A DNA stretch of 41,646 bases, from assembly GCA_040876735.1 (NCBI GenBank), contig JBBDPC010000007.1, forward strand, positions 1 to 41,646, given 5' to 3'. Shown one piece after another: positions 7,471 through 14,828 of the stretch. This stretch comes from Natronomicrosphaera sp040876735. Its GTDB lineage: Bacteria > Planctomycetota > Phycisphaerae > Phycisphaerales > Phycisphaeraceae. Each line of letters opens with the position of its first letter. The first letter of the stretch is position 1. A program made the position numbers and the translations under genes. Below the pieces are notes generated by a model. It saw only the letters and a list, made by a program, of their open reading frames with translations, was not told where the DNA came from and ran no database searches.

Positions 7471-7496
7471 GGCCGAGCGGCTTCAGCCGCTCGGCC
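7471..7496. repeat. Perfect 26-nt palindromic hairpin (CTTCAG-centred)
   Basis: Two 12-nt arms, GGCCGAGCGGCT and AGCCGCTCGGCC, with a two-base TC centre. It lies between the divergent lipoprotein and trpG genes. The same design with a different stem sequence occurs at 40521-40546. A terminator role is unlikely between divergent promoters. Confidence 0.8.
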
Positions 7497-7548
7497 CGCC
7501 CCATCCCCTGTACCCCCTCCCCCAACCCCGCTATCATTCCTCCTTACG

Positions 7549-8160
7549 ATGATTCTTCTGATCGACAACTACGACAGCTTCACCTACAACCTCGTCCAGC
7601 GCATCGGCGAGCTGGACCCGACGCTCGACCTGCGCGTCTACCGCAACGACAAGATCACCGTCGACCAGGCCCGCGAACTCAACCCCGAACGCATCATCGT
7701 CTCGCCCGGCCCCTGCACACCCCGCGAAGGCGGCGTCTCCAACGACATCGTCAAAGCCTTCGCCGGCCACACGCCGCTGCTGGGCGTCTGCCTCGGACAC
7801 CAGTGCATCGCCCACACCTTCGGCATGACCGTCGACCGCAACCACCGCCTCATGCACGGCAAAACCTCGCCCGTCCACCACGACGGCAGGACCCTCTTCG
7901 CCGGCCTCTCCAACCCCTTCACCGCCACCCGCTACCACAGCCTCACCATCCTTCCCGACACGTTCGACCACGAACGCTTCGAAAAATCCGCATGGACCGA
8001 CGAAGGCGAAATCATGGCCCTCCGCGCCAAGCCTGACGTCTTCGGCCCCGCGCCGCTCGAAGGCGTGCAGTTCCACCCCGAAAGCTTCCTCACCCTCGAA
8101 GGCCCCCGCCTGCTCGCCAACTTCCTCGGCCTCCCCGCCCCCACGCTCACCCCGACCTGA
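7549..8160 (+). CDS. trpG: Anthranilate/aminodeoxychorismate synthase glutamine amidotransferase subunit
   Basis: A 203-residue class I glutamine amidotransferase. The nucleophile is C81 in LLGVCLGHQCIAH, the other catalytic residues are H176 and E178 in VQFHPES, and SPGP at 52-55 forms the oxyanion loop. It would deliver ammonia to TrpE for tryptophan or to PabB for folate; in many bacteria one protein serves both. No trpE or pabB is visible, so the choice between trpG and pabA is open. The start is ATG 7549 (MILLIDNYDSFTYNL); an upstream extension of 119 residues is Pro/Ser-rich and not credible. TATCAT (7532-7537) lies 11 nt upstream. gmhA follows 19 nt after the stop. Confidence 0.92.
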   Translation: MILLIDNYDSFTYNLVQRIGELDPTLDLRVYRNDKITVDQARELNPERIIVSPGPCTPREGGVSNDIVKAFAGHTPLLGVCLGHQCIAHTFGMTVDRNHRLMHGKTSPVHHDGRTLFAGLSNPFTATRYHSLTILPDTFDHERFEKSAWTDEGEIMALRAKPDVFGPAPLEGVQFHPESFLTLEGPRLLANFLGLPAPTLTPT

Positions 8161-8179
8161 TCCCCAACCCCCACTTCCC

Positions 8180-8779
8180 ATGTCCGACCCCACCCCCGAC
8201 CCCGCCGCCACCTTCCGCACCAACCTCGCCGACGCGCGCGACCTCTTCGCCGCCGCCGAGCAGCTCGCCCAGCCGCTCCAGTTCGCGGCCGCCACGCTGC
8301 GCGACGCCCTGCTCGACGGGCACAAGCTGCTATGCTGCGGCAATGGCGGCAGTGCGGCCGACAGCGCCCACTTCGCTGCCGAGATCGCCGGCCGATACAA
8401 GCTCGACCGCCCCGGCTATCCCGCCATCGACCTCACCGCCGAGCACGCGCTTGTCACCGCGCTGATCAATGACTACCCGCCCGAGCAACTTTTCGCCCGC
8501 CAGGTTCAGGCCCACGGCAAGCCCGGCGACGTGCTGGTCGCCTTCACCACCAGCGGCAACAGTGAAAACGTCCGCCTCGCTCTCGACGCCGCCCGCACGC
8601 TCAACCTCCGCACCATCGCCTTCCTCGGCAAGGGCGGCGGCCGATGCAAAGGCATCGCCGACGTCGACCTGATCGTCCCGCACGAGACCACCGCCCGCAT
8701 TCAGGAAATGCACCTGCTGCTCTACCACACGCTCTGCGAGTGGCTCGACCCCCAACTCGCCACCCCCACCACCTCATAA
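8180..8779 (+). CDS. gmhA: D-sedoheptulose-7-phosphate isomerase (phosphoheptose isomerase)
   Basis: A 199-residue SIS-domain isomerase. It converts sedoheptulose 7-phosphate to D-glycero-D-manno-heptose 7-phosphate, the first step to ADP- or GDP-heptose. Diagnostic segments are CGNGGSAADSAHFAAEIAGRY, the LTAEHALVTALINDY stretch, and TTSGNSENV, which binds the sugar phosphate; H/E-containing QEMHLLLYHTLCEWLD near the C-terminus matches GmhA helices with the metal-binding ligand. It probably shares a transcript with trpG. Heptose suits an outer-membrane lipopolysaccharide or a heptosylated surface polymer, though no other heptose gene is in the window. Confidence 0.92.
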   Translation: MSDPTPDPAATFRTNLADARDLFAAAEQLAQPLQFAAATLRDALLDGHKLLCCGNGGSAADSAHFAAEIAGRYKLDRPGYPAIDLTAEHALVTALINDYPPEQLFARQVQAHGKPGDVLVAFTTSGNSENVRLALDAARTLNLRTIAFLGKGGGRCKGIADVDLIVPHETTARIQEMHLLLYHTLCEWLDPQLATPTTS

Positions 8780-8795
8780 CTCCACCCCTTCGAAG

Positions 8796-8816
8796 CCCAC
8801 GGATTCAATCCGTGGG
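8796..8816. repeat. Hairpin CCCACGGATT-C-AATCCGTGGG
   Basis: Ten-nt perfect arms around one base, embedded in GAAG...TTCC flanks. It lies between gmhA and the convergent membrane-protein gene and overlaps the last codons of the latter. The first bases GAAGCCCACGG are repeated at 9517-9527, just upstream of the same gene. Confidence 0.75.
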
Positions 8817-9464
8817 TTCCCCCTGCTCCCTCCGCCGCCCCAACGGCACCAGCGCCACCACCAGCGCCACCACGATCAGCAGCGCCACGAACAGCACCGG
8901 CACCTCCACCAGCAGCCCAGGCCGGGCCAACGCCACCGCCAGCCACAACGCCAGCAACGCATACCGCACCGACACCAGCCGGCCAATCACTGCCGGCACC
9001 GCCTGCCGCTTGCCCCCCTCCGGCTGCGGGCTCACCAACGCCTCGATCACCATGATCCCCACCACCGCCAGCACCAGCGCCATCATCCGCCCGGTCAGCC
9101 GACTCAGGTGCGCCATCCGCTCCTGCTCCGCCTGCGCCCGCAGCATCATCCGCTGCTGCTCGAACGCCGCCGCCCGCTCCACCAGCGCCGCATCGCTCAC
9201 CCCCGTCTGCTCCAGGTCGCGCAGCGCCTGCTCGTGCGCCGCCTCCTGTTTGCGCAGTTCCGTCGTCGCCGGCCCGCTGCCCACGAACACCTGGTCGTAC
9301 ACCCCCGGCGCGAGCTGCCCGAGCACCGCCGGCCCCAGCAGCACGCCCAGCACCAGCCCCGCGACCAGCAGGTAAAGGTCACGGTGATCCGGAAACGGGT
9401 TCAGCACCGTCGTGCCAGAGGCGTCCGCAGGCGGTGGCGACGGTTCGGGGCGTGGCTGTTCGAT
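8805..9464 (-). CDS. Hypothetical membrane protein with central coiled coil
   Basis: Unrecognised protein of about 219 residues. A short Pro-rich N-terminus leads to one hydrophobic segment (LYLLVAGLVLGVLLGPAVL). A charged helical stretch rich in Glu, Gln, Ala and Arg follows, probably a coiled coil. Then come three to four hydrophobic segments and a basic tail, so a soluble helical hairpin appears to be held between membrane segments. The start is uncertain. An AAGGAG sequence (9472-9477) stands seven nucleotides before an ATC codon at 9464, ideal spacing for a non-canonical start; TTG at 9515 or 9482 and GTG at 9404 are ordinary alternatives lacking such a site. Hairpins sharing GAAGCCCACGG flank both ends of the gene. 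Confidence 0.6.
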   Translation of the reverse strand: MEQPRPEPSPPPADASGTTVLNPFPDHRDLYLLVAGLVLGVLLGPAVLGQLAPGVYDQVFVGSGPATTELRKQEAAHEQALRDLEQTGVSDAALVERAAAFEQQRMMLRAQAEQERMAHLSRLTGRMMALVLAVVGIMVIEALVSPQPEGGKRQAVPAVIGRLVSVRYALLALWLAVALARPGLLVEVPVLFVALLIVVALVVALVPLGRRREQGEPTD

Positions 9465-9516
9465 GGCTCGACTCCTTGACAACGCGGGGCGACGGTTCCC
9501 CCGCCATGGTAACAAT

Positions 9517-9544
9517 GAAGCCCACGGCGTTTGCCGTGGGCTTC
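9517..9544. repeat. Hairpin with 12-bp arms and GTTT loop
   Basis: GAAGCCCACGGC (9517-9528) and GCCGTGGGCTTC (9533-9544) are perfect complements around a GTTT loop. The first eleven bases also occur at the other end of the adjacent gene (8792-8802). Confidence 0.8.
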
Positions 9545-9623
9545 CAGCGTCCGTGCACCCTGCCCCTCCAGCCGGAGCGTCCCCCCGGCCGTTGCCCCCC
9601 GGCCCCCCATCCTTCTCCCCTCG

Positions 9624-9662
9624 GATTCCCCCCTCCGATTCCCCCCTCCGATTCCCCCCTCC
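9624..9662. repeat. Three tandem copies of a 13-nt pyrimidine unit
   Basis: The unit GATTCCCCCCTCC repeats three times without a mismatch, followed by a decayed fourth copy. It sits in a pyrimidine-rich stretch (about 9580-9690) with almost no purines on the plus strand, upstream of the hypothetical gene's end. Such tracts can vary in copy number; no function is evident. Confidence 0.8.
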
Positions 9663-9723
9663 CGACTCCTCCTCTCCAACCCCCCGCGACCTGGTTTGTT
9701 CAACCTTCGCTTGATGTTTCGCG

Positions 9724-10116
9724 TTACCCGTACATCTGCGGCGGGGCCGCCAACTCCGACCATTGTCCGCTCGCCAGCGCCTGTTGTCGCAGCCGTTCCA
9801 TGGCCCGCATCAGTGCGACGACCAGTTGGTCGTGCAGGGCGATGCGCAGTTCGGTGGTCGCCGGGTCGCCCGACTCGTCGACGAATTCCAGGTCCAGCAG
9901 CAGCGTCCGGACCATCGGCTCGAACCGCTCGGCGGGCTGGTCGTGTGCCTCGATCAACAGGCGAAGCAACTCCGGCAACAGCCAGCGCAGCGACTCCCGC
10001 TCCAACGCCGCCTCCAGCCGGCCGGCCATCGCCGCGTCGCTGGCGAGCAGCTGCGTCCAGACCTGTTCGAACAGTTCCTCGGCCGTCACCATGAACGAGG
10101 GCTGTGGCTGTGGCAT
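9724..10116 (-). CDS. Hypothetical protein, acidic helical
   Basis: A 130-residue soluble protein of no recognised family. It is rich in Leu, Glu and Ala and predicted by eye to be mostly helical, with segments such as EELFEQVWTQLLAS and LRWLLPELLRLLIEAHD. There is no signal peptide, membrane segment or cysteine cluster. The ATG at 10116 is preceded by GGGAGG with six intervening nucleotides, one of the best ribosome-binding sites in the window; this supports a real gene and this start over a longer frame reaching 10212. It is transcribed toward the membrane-protein gene, separated from it by the pyrimidine tract. Confidence 0.65.
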   Translation of the reverse strand: MPQPQPSFMVTAEELFEQVWTQLLASDAAMAGRLEAALERESLRWLLPELLRLLIEAHDQPAERFEPMVRTLLLDLEFVDESGDPATTELRIALHDQLVVALMRAMERLRQQALASGQWSELAAPPQMYG

Positions 10117-10719
10117 CGCCAACCTCCCGCCGGCGGCGTGACGCCGGGCGCTCCCACCCCCTTCATGTTGTCTCACCCCACCGGGCTGAACGGACTCAGG
10201 CCGGTCTTGCACGCAGATGTTGTCAACCTGTTTTCAGCCCGTCTCAGCCAGACACGGCCGCGTCGGGCAGGGCGAATCGCCTCAGGTCAACCACTCAATT
10301 TACCGACACGCCGATCTGAACGTCAAGCATTTTCGGTCGTGGGATCTTTTTAAAGTGGGGCGGGCGTCAAAGCCCGCCTTCGCCTGCGAACGCCATCCCG
10401 GATGCCGGTGAGAGAACAGGCCTTCGGCCTGCCGGCGGGCGGGACGCCCGCCCCACTGAAAATCCAAAGGCGCTGACCCAGACCGACACGCCTGACGATG
10501 GCAGCCAGGGGGATTCGGTGGTATCGTCGTGCCCGGCTGTGTTTACCGCCTGTTGGGGGCCTTGTGGATGCGCGCCATCCATTCATGATGGGCCGTCTTT
10601 CCAGTCGCTCCTCCACAGTCCTGGGTTGTGCCCCGCCCGCCCCGGCGGCCGTGCCGCTCGCGCAACATCCGGGGGGTTCGCCTTGATGGCAGGTCTTTCC
10701 TTGTGTAGAGACGTTTTTC
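10117..10719. other. 600-nt intergenic region upstream of the arabinose operon
   Basis: No gene is supported. It holds the hairpin element at 10354-10457. A weak promoter candidate is TTGATG at 10683-10688, 17 nt before TAGAGA, which would start transcription almost at the GH4 ATG. I could not find a convincing regulator-binding palindrome outside the hairpin. Confidence 0.5.
10354..10457. repeat. Hairpin element with perfect 15-bp arms (GTGGGGCGGGCGTC class)
   Basis: AGTGGGGCGGGCGTC (10354-10368) and GACGCCCGCCCCACT (10443-10457) are perfect inverted arms separated by 74 nt. The inner part contains further GC-rich palindromes such as GGCCTTCGGCC. It is the second copy of the class also seen at 3075-3159. 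Confidence 0.8.
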
Positions 10720-12333
10720 ATGCCCCTTAAAGTCACCTTCATCGGCGCCGGCTCGGTCGGCTTCACCCGCACGCTCGTCCGCGACATGCTCAGCGTGCCC
10801 GAACTCCAGGACACCGAGTTCGCGCTGCACGACATCTCCAGGCGCAACCTCGACATGGTCGCGCAGATTCTCAAGAAAGACGTCAAGGCCAATAAGCTGC
10901 CGGCGAAGATCACCACCAGCCTCCAACGCCGCCGCGCGCTGGAAGGCGCGGACTACGTCATCAACTGCACACGCATCGGCGGGCTCGACGCCTTCGCCAC
11001 CGACATCGACATTCCCCTCAAGTATGGCGTGGACCAGTGCGTGGGCGACACGCTCTGCGCCGGCGGGATCATGTACGGCCAGCGGAACATCCCGCAGATC
11101 CGCGCCTTCCAGCGCGACATGCTCGACCTCGGCAACACCACCCGCCCCGGCGGCATGCTCTTTCTCAACTACGCCAACCCGATGGCCATGAACACCTGGG
11201 CCGCGCTGGATGCGTATGACGATGGCGAAGGGGTCGATACCGTCGGCCTCTGCCACGGCGTCGAAGGCGGCTGGCGGCAGATCGCCCATGCCCTGGCTCA
11301 CCTGCGCGGCGACAAGGCGGTGGACCATCGCCGCGACGTCGAGATCATCTGCGCCGGCATCAACCACCAGACCTGGTACGTCGACGTCCGCTACAAGGGC
11401 CAGCCCGTCGATGCCGAGGAACTGCTGGAAGCGTTCGAGAAGCACCCAACGTACGCGAAGACCGAGAAGTGCCGGATCGACGTGCTTCGCCGCTTCGGCT
11501 GCTACTCGACCGAGAGCAATGGGCATTTGAGCGAGTATCTGCCGTGGTACCGCAAACGACCGAAGGAGATCCGCAAGTGGATCGACCTCTCCTCCTGGAT
11601 CAACGGCGAGACCGGCGGCTACCTGCGCGTCTGCACCGAAGGGCGCAACTGGTTTGAAACCGACTTCCCCAACTGGCTGAAAAAAGCCGGCGCGCCGATG
11701 AGCGACTACACACGCTCCAGCGAGCATGGCAGCTACATCATCGAAGCCCGCGAGACCGGCCGAACGTACCGCGGCCACTTCAACGTCCGCAACAACGGCG
11801 TCATCCCCAGCCTGCCCGAAGACTGCATCATCGAAGCGCCGGGCTTCGTCGACCGCTTCGGCATCAACATGGTCGAAGGGATCGACCTGCCGCTCGCCTG
11901 CGCCGCGACCTGCCAGGCGTCGGTCGATGTGCAGCGGATGGCCACGGAGGCGGCGGTGCATGGCGACGTGACGCTGCTGAAGCAGGCGATGCTCCACGAC
12001 CCGCTGGTGGGCGCGGTGTGCAGCCCCGACGAAGTGTGGCAGATGGCCGACGAGATGCTGGTGGCCCAGGCGAAGTGGCTGCCGCAGTACAGCAAGCGTG
12101 ATATCAACGCGGCGAAGAAGCGGTTGGCGAACGCGACGGTCAAGACGCGCAACTGGAAGGGCGCCGCGCGGTTGAAGACCAAGTCGGTCGGCGAGCTGCG
12201 CAAGGCACGCGACGCGAGCGTGCTCGAAGCCGACAAGGCCGCCGCCGGCCGCGCCAAGGACGCCGCCGCCACGCGTGCCACCCCGAAGCGCCGCCGCGTG
12301 ACGAGCGGCAACGGAACAGCGGGCCGCGCTTGA
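10720..12333 (+). CDS. Glycoside hydrolase family 4 (MelA-like alpha-galactosidase/arabinosidase)
   Basis: A 537-residue NAD- and Mn-dependent GH4 enzyme, closest by eye to MelA alpha-galactosidase. GAGSVGF at 9-15 binds NAD. The family's metal and catalytic residues are visible as C178-H179 (GLCHGVEG) and H216 (CAGINH), with DTLCAGGIMYGQRNIP at 110-125 and NYANPMAMNTW at 150-160. The core should end near residue 455; about 80 further residues are rich in Lys, Arg and Ala and absent from MelA. It is the first gene of an operon with araB, araD and araA. GH4 enzymes cleave alpha- or beta-glycosides by an oxidation-elimination route; the operon suggests release of L-arabinose or a related pyranose, but this is inference. 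Confidence 0.88.
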   Translation: MPLKVTFIGAGSVGFTRTLVRDMLSVPELQDTEFALHDISRRNLDMVAQILKKDVKANKLPAKITTSLQRRRALEGADYVINCTRIGGLDAFATDIDIPLKYGVDQCVGDTLCAGGIMYGQRNIPQIRAFQRDMLDLGNTTRPGGMLFLNYANPMAMNTWAALDAYDDGEGVDTVGLCHGVEGGWRQIAHALAHLRGDKAVDHRRDVEIICAGINHQTWYVDVRYKGQPVDAEELLEAFEKHPTYAKTEKCRIDVLRRFGCYSTESNGHLSEYLPWYRKRPKEIRKWIDLSSWINGETGGYLRVCTEGRNWFETDFPNWLKKAGAPMSDYTRSSEHGSYIIEARETGRTYRGHFNVRNNGVIPSLPEDCIIEAPGFVDRFGINMVEGIDLPLACAATCQASVDVQRMATEAAVHGDVTLLKQAMLHDPLVGAVCSPDEVWQMADEMLVAQAKWLPQYSKRDINAAKKRLANATVKTRNWKGAARLKTKSVGELRKARDASVLEADKAAAGRAKDAAATRATPKRRRVTSGNGTAGRA

Positions 12334-12380
12334 CAATGCGAACGGGACGCTGACAGAGCGTCCACAAGGAATCGTTGCTT

Positions 12381-14078
12381 ATGAGCACTTCAAACGCACA
12401 GTACGCCATCGGCGTCGACTACGGCACGAACAGCGTACGGGCCCTGGTCGTCGACATCGCCACGGGCGACGAAATCGCCTCGGCCGTCTACGACTACCCC
12501 TCCGGCGACGCGGGCATTCTGCTGGACCCGCAGGACCCCAACCTCGCCCGGCAGAACCCGGCCGACTACATCGAAGGCTTTCACGAAGCCGTCGGGCAGG
12601 CGGTGAAGCAGGCGAGCGATCACGCCGGCTTCGAGGCGGATCGCGTCGTGGGCATCGGCATCGACACGACCGGCTCGACACCGATCCCCGTCGATCGTAG
12701 TGGCGTGCCGCTGGCGCTCAACGAAGGGTTGGCGGGCAACCTCGCGGCGCATGCGTGGCTGTGGAAGGATCACACGTCGCACGCCGAGGCGGCCGAGATC
12801 ACCGACCTGGCGCAGCGCCGCGGTGAGCCGTACCTGGCCAAGTGTGGCGGGACGTATTCGTCCGAGTGGTACTGGTCGAAGATCCTGCATTGCAAGCGCG
12901 TCGCGCCGGACGTGTTCGACGCGGCTTACTCATGGGTCGAGCTGGCGGACTTCGTGCCCGCCTATGTCACCGGCCACACCGATCCGTACACGCTGCCGCG
13001 CTCCATCTGCGCCGCGGGTCACAAGGCGATGTTCAACGAGGCGTGGGGCGGCCTGCCGTCGAAAGATTTTCTGGCCGCGCTGGACCCGGCGCTGGCGGAG
13101 CTGCGCGATCACTATGCCGAGCGGGCCGTGACGTCGGACACGAAAGCGGGCGGGTTGACGCAGAAGGTGGCGCAGCGCGTGGGCCTGCCCGCGGGCGTGC
13201 CGGTGGCGGTGGGCGCGTTCGACGCGCACATGGGCGCGGTCGGCGCGGGCATCATGCCCGGCACGCTGGTGAAGATCATCGGCACGAGCACCTGCGACAT
13301 GATGATCGCCCCGATGGATCGCGAACTGGCCGACGTGCCGGGGCTGTGCGGCATCGTGCCCGGGTCGGTCATGCCCGGCACGTACGGCCTCGAAGCCGGT
13401 CAGTCGGCGGTGGGCGACATCTTCAACTGGTTCGTCCGCTACCTCACCCCCGCCGAGTACGGCCAGGGCGACGCCGCGCACGCTAACCTCACCGCCGCCG
13501 CCGCCCGCCTCAAGCCCGGCGAGTCGGGCCTGGTCGCGCTGGACTGGAACAACGGCAACCGCACCGTGCTCGTCGATCCGCTGCTCACCGGCCTGCTCGT
13601 CGGGCAGACGCTGCACACCACCGCACCGGAAATCTACCGCGCCCTGGTCGAAGCGACCGCCTTCGGCGCACTGACCATCATCAACCGCCTCGAAGAATAT
13701 GGCGTGAAGGTCGAGCAGGTGATCAACTGCGGCGGCATCGCGGAGAAGAACCCGTTCGTCATGCAGGTTTACGCGGACATCTGCAACCGGCCAATGAAGG
13801 TCAGCCGATCGGGCCAGACGTGTGCGCTGGGCGCGGCGATCTTCGGCGCGGTCGCCGGCGGCGCGCATGAAAACGTGGCCAAGGCGCAGGCGAAGATGAC
13901 CGGCGTGAAGGACCGCGTCTACACACCCGACCCCAAGGCCGCCGCCGTCTACGCCGAGCTTTACGCGCTCTACCACACGCTGCACGACGCCTTCGGCACG
14001 CGCGACGGTCACGCCAACCTGCACGACCTGATGAAGCGCCTCATTACGATTCGCGACAAAGCCCGCAAGGAACGCTGA
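12381..14078 (+). CDS. araB: Ribulokinase
   Basis: A 565-residue FGGY-family sugar kinase that phosphorylates L-ribulose using ATP. The N-terminal phosphate-binding motif is IGVDYGTNSVRALVVD. GIGIDTTGSTPIPVD, the GAFDAHMGAVGAGI loop and GTSTCDMMI follow in the family order, and INCGGIAEKNPFVMQVYADI near residue 450 is the C-terminal FGGY signature region. Length and motifs match AraB rather than xylulokinase. AAGGAA lies upstream of ATG 12381; a TTG at 12375 is less likely. The GH4 stop is 47 nt upstream and araD begins two nucleotides after the stop, so translation is probably coupled. Confidence 0.95.
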   Translation: MSTSNAQYAIGVDYGTNSVRALVVDIATGDEIASAVYDYPSGDAGILLDPQDPNLARQNPADYIEGFHEAVGQAVKQASDHAGFEADRVVGIGIDTTGSTPIPVDRSGVPLALNEGLAGNLAAHAWLWKDHTSHAEAAEITDLAQRRGEPYLAKCGGTYSSEWYWSKILHCKRVAPDVFDAAYSWVELADFVPAYVTGHTDPYTLPRSICAAGHKAMFNEAWGGLPSKDFLAALDPALAELRDHYAERAVTSDTKAGGLTQKVAQRVGLPAGVPVAVGAFDAHMGAVGAGIMPGTLVKIIGTSTCDMMIAPMDRELADVPGLCGIVPGSVMPGTYGLEAGQSAVGDIFNWFVRYLTPAEYGQGDAAHANLTAAAARLKPGESGLVALDWNNGNRTVLVDPLLTGLLVGQTLHTTAPEIYRALVEATAFGALTIINRLEEYGVKVEQVINCGGIAEKNPFVMQVYADICNRPMKVSRSGQTCALGAAIFGAVAGGAHENVAKAQAKMTGVKDRVYTPDPKAAAVYAELYALYHTLHDAFGTRDGHANLHDLMKRLITIRDKARKER

Positions 14079-14080
14079 AC

Positions 14081-14776
14081 ATGCTCGACGCCCTCAAGCA
14101 AGCCGTCTGCCAGGCGAACCTCGACCTCGTCGCGCACGGCCTGGTCACGCTCACCTGGGGCAACGTCAGCGGTATCGACCGCGCCACCGGCCACGTCGTC
14201 ATCAAACCCAGCGGCGTCGGCTACGACCGCATGCGGCCCGAGCAGATGGTCGTCGTCGATCTCGACGGCAACGTCGTCGAAGGCGAGCTTCGCCCCTCGT
14301 CCGACACGCCGACGCATCTGCTGCTTTACAAGGCGTTCGAAACCCTCGGCGGCATCACGCACACGCACAGCACGCACGCCACCACCTTCGCCCAGGCCCG
14401 CGAGCCGATCCCCTGCTACGGCACGACCCACGCCGACCACTTCGCCGGCCCCGTGCCCGTCACCCGCCCGCTCACCGCCGACGAAGTCGAGCAGGCGTAT
14501 GAACACCACACCGGGCAGGTGATCATCGAACGCTTCGCCGAACTGGGCCTCGACCCCGCCGCCCTCCCGGCCGTGCTCGTCGCCGGCCACGCGCCGTTCG
14601 CCTGGGGCGACGATGCGGCCGCGTCGGTGAAAAACGCCGTCGCCCTCGAAGCCGTGGCGCAGATGGCCTTGGGCATGCGAACGCTCAACCCCACGCCACC
14701 GCAACTGGAATCCTACGTCCTCGACAAGCACCACCAACGCAAGCACGGCCCCCACGCCTACTACGGCCAACGATAA
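14081..14776 (+). CDS. araD: L-ribulose-5-phosphate 4-epimerase
   Basis: A 231-residue class II aldolase/epimerase that converts L-ribulose 5-phosphate to D-xylulose 5-phosphate, feeding the pentose phosphate pathway. The zinc ligands are visible in THTHSTHAT (two of the three histidines near residue 95) and AGHAPFAWG (near 170). GNVSGIDRATGHVVIKPSGVGYD and SSDTPTHLLLYKAF bind the substrate phosphate. Length and sequence match AraD. It begins two nucleotides after the araB stop and is followed by a hairpin element at 14785-14810 before araA. Confidence 0.96.
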   Translation: MLDALKQAVCQANLDLVAHGLVTLTWGNVSGIDRATGHVVIKPSGVGYDRMRPEQMVVVDLDGNVVEGELRPSSDTPTHLLLYKAFETLGGITHTHSTHATTFAQAREPIPCYGTTHADHFAGPVPVTRPLTADEVEQAYEHHTGQVIIERFAELGLDPAALPAVLVAGHAPFAWGDDAAASVKNAVALEAVAQMALGMRTLNPTPPQLESYVLDKHHQRKHGPHAYYGQR

Positions 14777-14784
14777 CCTTCCCG

Positions 14785-14810
14785 ACATTTAGCCGCGTCG
14801 CTTGCGACGC
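14785..14810. repeat. Single-arm copy of the TTTAGCCGC hairpin element between araD and araA
   Basis: The 26 nt align with the left arm at 4333-4358 at 22 positions. The four differences form two pairs that keep the inner stem: GGTGC-TT-GCACC there, GTCGC-TT-GCGAC here. It starts eight nt after the araD stop and ends 18 nt before the araA ATG, where a hairpin could affect araA translation or mRNA stability. Confidence 0.75.
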
Positions 14811-14828
14811 ACTTCGGAGCCCCCACCC

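Noticed and set aside
7538..7548. CCTCCTTA just before trpG read as a regulatory signal
   Set aside because: It is the complement of a ribosome-binding site on the sense strand and would not help translation; probably chance.
9624..9662. CRISPR-like array
   Set aside because: Units are only 13 nt, directly adjacent without spacers, and no cas genes are present.
10543..12336. Open frame of about 597 codons antisense to the GH4 gene
   Set aside because: No recognisable motif; the opposite strand carries a clear GH4 protein.
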